Origin: Patescibacteria group bacterium
GTDB lineage: Bacteria > Patescibacteriota > Patescibacteriia > UBA1558 > GWA2-36-10
NCBI GenBank assembly: GCA_018062885.1
Contig: JAGORJ010000005.1
Location: 2,703 to 44,789 of the forward strand
DNA length: 42,087 nt
Direction: 5' to 3'
The position numbers and the translations under genes are program-made. The notes below the pieces were generated by a model. The model had not been told where the DNA came from. It made no database searches and saw nothing but the letters and a program-made list of their open reading frames with translations. Shown here piece after piece: positions 1 through 8,512 of this stretch; position 1 is the first letter of the stretch, and each line of letters begins with the position of its first letter.

Positions 1-596
1 TTTTTCTTTAGGGCTTCAAAAAAAGTTTGAAAATTTTCTTCTAAAGCGCTAGTTTCAAAAGAAACTTTGCCGATGACCAAGTGAACATTACCGGTATCAT
101 CATTTTTGTAAGATACTTTACCTTTTTTCAATTCACCAATCATGCGCTTGACATCATCACCGATAGTACCAGTCTTTGGGTTTGGCATCAAGCCTTTTTG
201 TCCCAAAACTCTAGCAATCATAGCCAATGATTTCATAAACATTGGAGTGGTAATAGCTACATCAAAATCACATTTACCAGTTTTTTTAATCTCTTCTACC
301 AACTCAGCATCACCAGCAATATCAGCGCCAGCGTCTTTTGCCTCTTTGATTTGATCAGTTGGCACAAAAGCAGCTACTCTGACAGTTTTACCAGTACCGT
401 GAGGCAAGATAACAGAATCTCTGATTAACTGGTCACTCTTTTTAGGATCAATACCTAATTTGGCATGCACCTCAACTGAGGCATCAAATTTAACTTTGGA
501 AGTTTCTTTGATCAAAGCGACTGCTTCACTTAAAGTATAAACTTTTTCTACTTCAATTTTGGCTTTAGCTTCTTTTAATCTTTTGCTTATTTTCAT
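1..596 (-). CDS. rplA: 50S ribosomal protein L1 (uL1), C-terminus cut by window edge
   Basis: uL1 binds 23S rRNA at the mobile L1 stalk and in many bacteria represses its own operon by binding mRNA. Reading down from ATG at 596 gives 198 codons without a stop, up to the window edge; the family is about 230 residues, so roughly 30 are missing. The start (MKISKRLKEAKAKIE) and the segment GLMPNPKTGTI, a hallmark of L1, are visible. It follows rplK after a 62-base gap (597-658) that holds no ORF but a more GC-rich block that could be a leader. It is the last visible cistron of secE-nusG-rplK-rplA. The product is certain; the 3' end is not in the window. Confidence 0.95.
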   Translation of the reverse strand, partial: MKISKRLKEAKAKIEVEKVYTLSEAVALIKETSKVKFDASVEVHAKLGIDPKKSDQLIRDSVILPHGTGKTVRVAAFVPTDQIKEAKDAGADIAGDAELVEEIKKTGKCDFDVAITTPMFMKSLAMIARVLGQKGLMPNPKTGTIGDDVKRMIGELKKGKVSYKNDDTGNVHLVIGKVSFETSALEENFQTFFEALKK

Positions 597-658
597 ATAA
601 ATATAGTTTACGAGGTGCAAACGTGCCTAGGACTAGTAGCCACTCCCTCAAAAAATAA

Positions 659-1084
659 TTATTCTTCAACACTTACACCCATTTGACGAGCTGTACCAGC
701 GATAATCTTTTTGGCTTGCTCAAGGTCAGTGGTATTTAAATCTGGCAGCTTGGCCTTGGCAATTTCAGCCAATTGACTTTGGCTGATTTTACCCACCTTG
801 GAAGTCAATGCTTGACCAGAACCTTTTTTGATACCAGCTTTGGCTTTGATCATTTCAGCTGCTGGAGCTGTCTTTAAAACAAAATCAAAGCTACGATCTT
901 CATAAATCTTTAAATCAATCGGCACTACTTCACCCATACGATCCTTAGAAGCCTCGTTGAACTTGGTACAAAACTCTTGGATATTCACACCGTGTGGTCC
1001 TAAAGCGGTACCAACTGGAGGAGCTGGAGTGGCTTTGCCGCCGACTATTTGTAATTTTACCAGTTGTTTAATTGCTTTTGCCAT
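659..1084 (-). CDS. rplK: 50S ribosomal protein L11 (uL11)
   Basis: L11 binds the GTPase-associated region of 23S rRNA and supports factor-dependent GTP hydrolysis. The 141-residue protein has the usual length. Its N-terminal domain shows LQIVGGKATPAPPVGTALGP, the proline-rich linker region of L11, followed by GVNIQEFCTKFNE, and it ends in the RNA-binding C-terminal domain with GTARQMGVSVEE. The ATG at 1084 is preceded by a modest purine-rich AAGG stretch. It lies between nusG and rplA, the order usual in bacteria. The 94-base gap upstream carries an 18-base AT palindrome (1120-1137). Confidence 0.97.
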   Translation of the reverse strand: MAKAIKQLVKLQIVGGKATPAPPVGTALGPHGVNIQEFCTKFNEASKDRMGEVVPIDLKIYEDRSFDFVLKTAPAAEMIKAKAGIKKGSGQALTSKVGKISQSQLAEIAKAKLPDLNTTDLEQAKKIIAGTARQMGVSVEE

Positions 1085-1119
1085 ATTATTTTCTTACCTT
1101 CAATCTCGCTCGTTCTTTA

Positions 1120-1137
1120 CCTTTTTTTAAAAAAAGG
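1120..1137. repeat. 18-bp perfect palindrome in the nusG-rplK gap
   Basis: The sequence CC-T7-A7-GG is a perfect palindrome about 36 bases upstream of the rplK start, followed toward rplK by a GGTAAAG stretch. In mRNA it could form a weak A-U hairpin. The gap is where L1 autoregulatory leaders are found in some bacteria, but I cannot identify an L1-type binding site here. Confidence 0.35.
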
Positions 1138-1178
1138 AGAAGCCAAAGAGTGACGCGCGGAAATAATTAATTAATAAA

Positions 1179-1724
1179 TTAAATTTTCTTTATTTGTAAA
1201 AAGTCTAATTCTACTGGGGTCTCACGGCCGAACATAGACACCAAAACTTTGGCCTTGCCACGAGCTTCATCCACTGCAGAAATCTTACCTTCATAATCTT
1301 TGAAAGGTCCATCAGTAATTTTGACCAACTCACCAATAGCCATATCTACCTTGTATTCTGGCTCTTCATCGCCCATTCTATCCATCAAAGATTTGATTTC
1401 TTCTTCAGACACAGGAGATGGCGTTGTACCAGAACCGATAAAACCAGTCACATTTGGGGTATTACGCACAACATACCAAGACGCGTCAGTCACAATCATA
1501 TTGACCAAAACATAACCAGGAAAAATCTTTTCTTTCAGCATTTTACGCTTACCATTTTTGATCTTAATCTTAGTTTCAGTAGGAATCAAGACATCAAAAA
1601 TCTTATCCTCCATATCCATGGATTCAATTCTTTGGCGCAAATTTCTGCAGACATTTTCTTCATAGCCAGAGTAAGTATGTAAGACATACCATCTCTTACC
1701 TTGTTGCGATGTTTGTTTAGGCAT
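1179..1724 (-). CDS. nusG: Transcription termination/antitermination factor NusG
   Basis: NusG binds RNA polymerase and couples it to Rho or the ribosome. The 181-residue protein has the two expected domains. The NGN domain (about residues 10-115) contains KRWYVLHTYSGYEENV and FPGYVLVNM. The C-terminal KOW domain (about 125-181) contains ITDGPFKDYEGKISAVD and ends near FLQIKKI. It starts only 13 bases after the secE stop. No clear Shine-Dalgarno precedes the ATG. Length and context are typical and nothing looks degenerate. Confidence 0.97.
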   Translation of the reverse strand: MPKQTSQQGKRWYVLHTYSGYEENVCRNLRQRIESMDMEDKIFDVLIPTETKIKIKNGKRKMLKEKIFPGYVLVNMIVTDASWYVVRNTPNVTGFIGSGTTPSPVSEEEIKSLMDRMGDEEPEYKVDMAIGELVKITDGPFKDYEGKISAVDEARGKAKVLVSMFGRETPVELDFLQIKKI

Positions 1725-1737
1725 AAATTATATTATT

Positions 1738-1917
1738 TTATACAAATAATTGTAAAACTTTGTTTAACAAATAATCAATGCCACCCAAAAAGATAGCCAT
1801 GACAACAGAAAGTACAATCACTATTGCTGTGTGTTTAAAGGTAATTTGTTTTGATGGCCAAGCTACCTTAGCTAGCTCTTCACGAGATTCTTTGAAGTAA
1901 TTAATCAATTTAGTCAT
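1738..1917 (-). CDS. secE: Protein translocase subunit SecE
   Basis: SecE is the small membrane subunit that clamps the SecY channel. This 59-residue protein reads MTKLINYFKESREELAKVAW at its start; the amphipathic helix with the E-L-x-K-V-x-W-P-S motif is diagnostic for SecE. It is followed by a single transmembrane helix (about residues 30-50, TAIVIVLSVVMAIFLGGID). The short single-TM form is the usual one outside enterobacteria. It is the first cistron of secE-nusG-rplK-rplA, with a strong promoter about 60 bases upstream. Confidence 0.93.
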   Translation of the reverse strand: MTKLINYFKESREELAKVAWPSKQITFKHTAIVIVLSVVMAIFLGGIDYLLNKVLQLFV

Positions 1918-1943
1918 AAAAAAAGATTATGTTGGTATTTTAA

Positions 1944-1965
1944 AACAGCTGATTTGAGAGCTGTT
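1944..1965 (-). other. Hairpin in the secE leader
   Basis: The arms AACAGCT and AGCTGTT (7 bp, 8-base loop) lie just downstream of the predicted transcription start near 1970. On the minus strand they are followed by TTTTAAAA. The hairpin could be a leader attenuator or simply stabilise the mRNA; there is no further evidence. Confidence 0.4.
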
Positions 1966-1976
1966 ATTACAGCCAA

Positions 1977-2005
1977 ACTATAGCAAAAAAAACCTTTGCC
2001 GTCAA
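1977..2005 (-). promoter_or_regulatory. Sigma70-type promoter for secE-nusG-rplK-rplA
   Basis: On the minus strand TTGACG (2000-2005) is separated by 17 bases from TATAGT (1977-1982), preceded by TGC. This is close to consensus. It predicts a start near 1970 and a leader of about 53 bases before the secE ATG at 1917. Confidence 0.8.
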
Positions 2006-2063
2006 GTCTGATGCCTAAATCTCAATAAACTCTAAAAAAGCCCTAAATTTTGAGGAAAAAAAC

Positions 2064-2090
2064 AAAAGACCCTATATCTTAGAGTCTTTT
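2064..2090 (-). terminator. Intrinsic terminator of gyrB
   Basis: The arms AAAAGAC and GTCTTTT enclose a second CTA/TAG stem segment with one mismatch and a 5-base loop. On the minus strand the hairpin is followed by a T-rich run (GTTTTTTT). It starts 12 bases past the gyrB stop. Confidence 0.8.
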
Positions 2091-2101
2091 GGCCTGTTGA
2101 A

Positions 2102-4177
<2,076 letters not shown>

Positions 4178-4186
<9 letters not shown>

Positions 4187-4201
4187 GCCAAAATTGACTT
4201 G
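4178..4201 (-). terminator. Probable intrinsic terminator after pheT
   Basis: The arms CAAG and CTTG with an extra inner CA/TG pairing form a short hairpin (4184-4201), followed on the minus strand by six T (4178-4183). It lies 27 bases past the pheT stop. The stem is short, so confidence is moderate. Confidence 0.5.
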
Positions 4202-4227
4202 CCTTTTGCCCTAAAATCAGCCAAAAA

Positions 4228-6657
4228 TTAGCGTAATTTAGCGTTAAATTTTTTATTTAAAACTTCTAAAATTTGTTTCAAGATTTCTTCCACATCTTCA
4301 GACTCTAGAGTTTTTTCTAAACTACGAAACTCTAGATGAAAAGCGATTGATTTTTTATTTTCCTCTATACCATGGCCACTAAAAATATCAAAAGGCTCAG
4401 ACGAAATGAGTAAAGGCGAAACTTTACTAATTTCTTTGAGTATCTCTTCCCACAAAACATCTGTGTCTACGACGATGGCTAAATCTCTTCTCACACTAGG
4501 AAATTTTGCCAAACTTGTGTAAGTCATATTTTGATTGACATATTTGACTAGCAAAGAAAAATTGACCTGCCACCAAGCTACTTGAGTTTTACTAGAACCA
4601 CTATCAAACAAATTATTGTTTAATAAACCAAATTGTCCCAAAACCACATCTTGGGTTTTGATATCATAGACTAAACTACTAAAAGAATTGGCTGTTTTTT
4701 CAAAAGACAAAGTCAAACCAAAATAATCAGCCAAAGACTCCCATAAACCTTTTACTCTCAAAAAAGTTTTTTCGGCTGTCTCAAGAGAAACTTCTAGACC
4801 ACTAAAATATTTGTCCTGCAAAGGTAAATATTTTTTCTTATCAGGATCGGCATGATAAATACTTTTGTGTTTTTTATCAAAAACTCTATCAATCTCAAAA
4901 ATTTTGATACTATCAAAAAAGCGAAAATTCTCCTCAGCTTTTGCCAATAAGTTTGGCAATAAAGATAAATTTAAATACGACTGATCTAAGCTAATAGTAT
5001 TTTTGACTTTGATATGATCATTGAGACTCAAACCCAACTTTTCTAGCCAAGCAGGGTTAGTAAAAGGATAAGTATAAACTTCAGTATAAGCTTGAGACAA
5101 ACTCATCCAAGCCTTTAGGGCTTTCAAAGTTTGGTGAGCCACATCCGTGTGTGGAGCCTGCAAAGAAACTGAAGGTAAAGTTGACTGAATATTGTCATAG
5201 CCATAGATACGAGCTACTTCCTCGACAATATCTTCGGGGATAGAAATATCTTTAGTTGCCCTGAAACTTGGTACTTGGATAAAAAAAGTTTTGTTTTTGT
5301 AGTCAACTTTAAATTGCAACCTGCTCAAAATATCTTTGATGTCTTTGGTAGGAATCTCCACACCAAAACGACTATTGATCAAATCTTCTGGCACCACCAA
5401 ATTTATTTCTTTGAAAGGATTGTTATTTATATCTTGCAAGTGACTGGCCACATAGGCTTCGTCATTGAGAGACAAGATAAGCTCAGCGGCTTTACGAATA
5501 GCCAGTTCGGCTAAAACTGGATCTAAAGATTTTTCAAAACGGGCGGAACTTTCTGATCTCAAAGCCAAAAAGCCAGAACTACGACGAATATTGGAGGCCA
5601 AAAAATTAGCAGCTTCCAAAATAACTGTTTCTGTATCTGAAGAAATTTCACTGTTTTGTCCACCCATGATACCGGCAATAGCAACATACTTTTTGCCGTC
5701 AGCGATCATCAGACAATTTTCATTTAAGCGTCTTTTGGCACCATCTAAAGTGATAAACTTTTCCCCTTTTTTGGCACAAAGCACTTGGATTTCAGAACCC
5801 TCAATCATCCGAGCATCAAAAGCATGCATCGGCTGACCAAGCTCATACATAATATAATTAGTCACATCAACGATATTGTTTATCGGGCGCAAACCCACGG
5901 CTTGCAAACGATTTTTCAACCACAATGGTGATGGCTCTACTTTGACATTTTTGATCACCAAGCCCAAATAACGAAAACATTTATCTTTGTCTTTGATACT
6001 GACTTTGAGTTTTAGCTCTTCTTTTTCTTTGATAGGTGCCACTTGATAATCTGCTAAAGCCAGCTTATAAATAGCCGCCACTTCGCGAGCTAGACCATAT
6101 TGTCCCCACAAATCAGGACGATGATTGATAGACTTGTTATCAATATCAATAATAAAATCATTGAGCTGTAAAGCTTGAGATAAATCAGCACCAACTTTGG
6201 GGTTCAAATCACTTAAATCCAAAATTTCTTTTTCCGATTTGGCAGGAAACAAATCATTTAAACCGATTTCTGAGGAAGCGGCTATCATACCATTGCTTTC
6301 AATGCCACGAATTTTGACTTTTTCCAAAGTCACTAGCTCACCCTCACCGTGCCATTTGACTTTGGCGCCAACTGTCGCAACAGCTACCAGCATACCCTTA
6401 GATAAATTTGAGCCACCACAAACAATCTGATCAATGCGTGAGCCGAGGTCAACCTGACAAACTTGCAAACGATCAGCATCAGGATGAGGCGCAATTTCTT
6501 TGATCTTGCCTACTACTATGCCAGCTAAACTTGCTGCTTGATCTATGACCTCTTCTACCTCAACCGTGGACATAGTCAAATCATGTGCAATTTTTTCGGC
6601 ACTCAAATCTTTGGGTAATTTTAACCAATCTTTCAACCAATTTACTGATAAATACAT
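4228..6657 (-). CDS. pheT: Phenylalanine--tRNA ligase beta subunit
   Basis: The beta subunit of the (alphabeta)2 PheRS performs tRNA binding and editing of Tyr-tRNAPhe. The 809 residues match the family. Visible parts: N-terminal EMAP/OB-type tRNA-binding domain with VGKIKEIAPHPDADRLQVC (49-67); B3/B4 editing region with RPDLWGQYGLAREVAAIY and ILEAANFLASNIRRSS; B5 domain; C-terminal ferredoxin-fold anticodon-binding domain starting near SLAKFPSVRRDLAIVVD. It follows pheS by one base, so the pair is translationally coupled. A weak terminator and then gyrB follow. Confidence 0.97.
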   Translation of the reverse strand: MYLSVNWLKDWLKLPKDLSAEKIAHDLTMSTVEVEEVIDQAASLAGIVVGKIKEIAPHPDADRLQVCQVDLGSRIDQIVCGGSNLSKGMLVAVATVGAKVKWHGEGELVTLEKVKIRGIESNGMIAASSEIGLNDLFPAKSEKEILDLSDLNPKVGADLSQALQLNDFIIDIDNKSINHRPDLWGQYGLAREVAAIYKLALADYQVAPIKEKEELKLKVSIKDKDKCFRYLGLVIKNVKVEPSPLWLKNRLQAVGLRPINNIVDVTNYIMYELGQPMHAFDARMIEGSEIQVLCAKKGEKFITLDGAKRRLNENCLMIADGKKYVAIAGIMGGQNSEISSDTETVILEAANFLASNIRRSSGFLALRSESSARFEKSLDPVLAELAIRKAAELILSLNDEAYVASHLQDINNNPFKEINLVVPEDLINSRFGVEIPTKDIKDILSRLQFKVDYKNKTFFIQVPSFRATKDISIPEDIVEEVARIYGYDNIQSTLPSVSLQAPHTDVAHQTLKALKAWMSLSQAYTEVYTYPFTNPAWLEKLGLSLNDHIKVKNTISLDQSYLNLSLLPNLLAKAEENFRFFDSIKIFEIDRVFDKKHKSIYHADPDKKKYLPLQDKYFSGLEVSLETAEKTFLRVKGLWESLADYFGLTLSFEKTANSFSSLVYDIKTQDVVLGQFGLLNNNLFDSGSSKTQVAWWQVNFSLLVKYVNQNMTYTSLAKFPSVRRDLAIVVDTDVLWEEILKEISKVSPLLISSEPFDIFSGHGIEENKKSIAFHLEFRSLEKTLESEDVEEILKQILEVLNKKFNAKLR

Positions 6658-6658
6658 A

Positions 6659-7666
6659 TTAAAACTGTTTTAAAAATCTTAGGTCGCCTGACTGCAATAA
6701 TCTGATATCATCAATGCGATATTTCATCATGGCCATACGAGTCAAACCAAGGCCAAAAGCAAAGCCAGAATAAATCTTTGGATCTAAGCCACCGGCTTCC
6801 AAAACTTTGGGGTGAACCATGCCACAAGGCATCAGCTCTACCCAACCAGATTGTTTGCAAACCGAACAACCTTTGCCATCACAAACCAAACACTTAATAT
6901 CCATTTCAAAAGCTGGCTCCACAAAAGGAAAAAATCCCGGGCGTAGTCTGACATCAACTTCTCGTTTGAAAACAGCCGACAACAAAGTGCGCATCGTAGC
7001 AATCAAATTGCCGATGTTGATATTTTTGTCTACCATCAAACCCTCTAGTTGATAAAAAGTATGATCGTGAGAAGCGTCAGTGGACTCATAACGAAAAACT
7101 CTTCCGGGAAAAATACCACGAAAAGGTGCGCCATATTTTTCTAACATTCTCACTTGCAAATTGGAAGTATGAGTGCGCAACAAATTTTCGCCTTCTAGCC
7201 AAAAAGTGTCTTGAGTATCACGTGCTGGATGGTCGCCTGGAATATTAAGGGCTGTAAAATTATAATAATCTGACTCTAGCTGTGGACCATCGTAGACCGC
7301 AAAGCCCATGGCCAAAAAAGCTTCTTCAATCTCGTATTGCACGATAGTAGAAGGATGCAAATGACCTAAGTCTTTTTTGATACCTGGTAAGCTATGATCA
7401 AATTTTAAATCTGTCTGCTCATGAGGATTCAAAATCTTTTCTGTCTGACTAAAAATCTCGGCTAATTCTTGTTTGATTTCATTGGCTAATTTACCGATGC
7501 GTGGTTTTTCAGCTTCTGACAAATCTTTGACTGCCTTTAAGATTTCATTGAGCTGGCCTTTTCTGCCTAAATATTTATTTTTTAATTCTCCCAAAAGCTG
7601 ACCATCTTTTATTTCAGATAGTTCTTTCAAAATATTTTCTTTCAAATTTTTTAATTTAATTTCCAT
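6659..7666 (-). CDS. pheS: Phenylalanine--tRNA ligase alpha subunit
   Basis: The catalytic class II subunit charges tRNAPhe with phenylalanine. The 335 residues have an N-terminal coiled coil (about 1-80) and a catalytic domain with HPARDTQDTFW (146-156), RTHTS (164-168), FPGRVFRYESTDASHDHTF (186-204) and motif 3 GFAFGLGLTRMAM (301-313). Four cysteines (259, 262, 267, 270) form a CxxC-CxxC knuckle ahead of the phenylalanine pocket, seen in many bacterial PheS. It starts 8 bases after the 4-TM gene, so it is probably co-transcribed with it. Confidence 0.97.
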   Translation of the reverse strand: MEIKLKNLKENILKELSEIKDGQLLGELKNKYLGRKGQLNEILKAVKDLSEAEKPRIGKLANEIKQELAEIFSQTEKILNPHEQTDLKFDHSLPGIKKDLGHLHPSTIVQYEIEEAFLAMGFAVYDGPQLESDYYNFTALNIPGDHPARDTQDTFWLEGENLLRTHTSNLQVRMLEKYGAPFRGIFPGRVFRYESTDASHDHTFYQLEGLMVDKNINIGNLIATMRTLLSAVFKREVDVRLRPGFFPFVEPAFEMDIKCLVCDGKGCSVCKQSGWVELMPCGMVHPKVLEAGGLDPKIYSGFAFGLGLTRMAMMKYRIDDIRLLQSGDLRFLKQF

Positions 7667-7674
7667 ATAACAAT

Positions 7675-8085
7675 TTATTGGGTTTCAGCTTTACTAAAAC
7701 TTAAAATAATAAACTCTACCAGAGTGGCAAAGATAATAAGTAATAAAATATTCCACCAATTTAGTAACTCAGCTGCCTGCAAAATCAAAGCCAGGATAAT
7801 AACGACAGAAAAAATCAAAGCCTGCCTAAAAGATTTGAGAGCTAATTTTGCCGACAACTCTTTTTTTCTTTCTCTGCCAAATAATGACATAGGCCATAAT
7901 TTACGAAACAAAAAACCAAGTAAAGCCAGTGTGCCTAAAATACTCAAAAATAAAGAGAGGTAAACAAAAATAAAGACCACCGCATTAGCTTGCTGTGGAT
8001 CAAAACTATTGATAACCAAGATGAAAGCAAACCAAGCAAGTAGCGTGGCTCCTAGCATAGAAAGATTGTATGTTTTTAATTGCAT
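7675..8085 (-). CDS. Unknown four-helix membrane protein upstream of pheST
   Basis: I do not recognise a named family. The 136 residues contain four hydrophobic segments (about 9-27, 37-61, 88-106 and 111-130). A charged loop, FGRERKKELSAK, lies between helices 2 and 3 and suggests a cytoplasmic hairpin. No signal peptide, cysteine or catalytic motif is visible. It is followed after 8 bases by pheS and preceded by the DciA-like gene 45 bases upstream. The operon position does not by itself suggest a role in tRNA charging. The coding call is well supported by length, hydrophobic pattern and spacing. Confidence 0.75.
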   Translation of the reverse strand: MQLKTYNLSMLGATLLAWFAFILVINSFDPQQANAVVFIFVYLSLFLSILGTLALLGFLFRKLWPMSLFGRERKKELSAKLALKSFRQALIFSVVIILALILQAAELLNWWNILLLIIFATLVEFIILSFSKAETQ

Positions 8086-8130
8086 GTGCTTTAAATATAC
8101 TAAAAACGCCCAAAAAAATCAAGCCCACCA

Positions 8131-8427
8131 TTAATGTAAAAAATACAAATCCTCTACTACTTCAGACTGAAATTTTTTGTTCAAAACTTGGATAAATTCT
8201 GCCTTTTTGGCGCTGATATCCTGCTCACTTTGCTCTGCCAAAATAGCAAAGCTTAATACTTTATTTTTGAAATAAATTGCTTGCGCAGTATTGAGAATTT
8301 TTTCACCAAAAAAACTGTGCAACAAACTATTAGCTTCTTGAATAATCAATTGTTCTGTCACCTGTCGCCAAACTTGATGTTTGTTGACACGCCCAGAAGC
8401 GACATCTTTAAAACTATCCCAGGACAT
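8131..8427 (-). CDS. DUF721/DciA-like small protein
   Basis: The 98-residue protein begins MSWDSFKDVASGRVNKHQVW and ends in a segment (IYFKNKVLSFAILAEQSEQD) that resembles the KH-like DciA/DUF721 fold: a basic N-terminal helix, then beta strands with a V/F-x-N-x-V-L-x-F-A pattern, then a C-terminal helix. DciA proteins load or regulate the replicative helicase DnaB. The match is by pattern only and the protein is short, so the role is inferred. A TATAAT box (8440-8445), located in the inverted-repeat element directly upstream, would give a leader of about five bases. Confidence 0.6.
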   Translation of the reverse strand: MSWDSFKDVASGRVNKHQVWRQVTEQLIIQEANSLLHSFFGEKILNTAQAIYFKNKVLSFAILAEQSEQDISAKKAEFIQVLNKKFQSEVVEDLYFLH

Positions 8428-8428
8428 A

Positions 8429-8508
8429 TCCCGTTAGAAATTATAGTAAATTAATTAATAAAAAATAATATTTTTTACCCCGTAAAATTTTATAAATTTC
8501 TAACGGGA
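8429..8508. repeat. Inverted-repeat element 1 (CCCGTTAGAAATT ends)
   Basis: The arms TCCCGTTAGAAATT (8429-8442) and its complement (8495-8508) enclose about 52 AT-rich bases. A third CCCCGT motif is inside (near 8478). The element fills the gap between the uvrD stop (8513-8515) and the start codon of the DciA-like gene (8427). It resembles the elements at 20071 and 38091. A TATAAT (8440-8445, minus strand) overlaps the left arm and may act as a -10 box. Confidence 0.8.
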
Positions 8509-8512
8509 CATA

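Noticed and set aside
8429-8508. CRISPR-like or tRNA-like structure from the CCCGTTAGAAATT arms
   Set aside because: Only two arms in inverted orientation, no spacer series, no cloverleaf. It matches the two other intergenic inverted-repeat elements instead.
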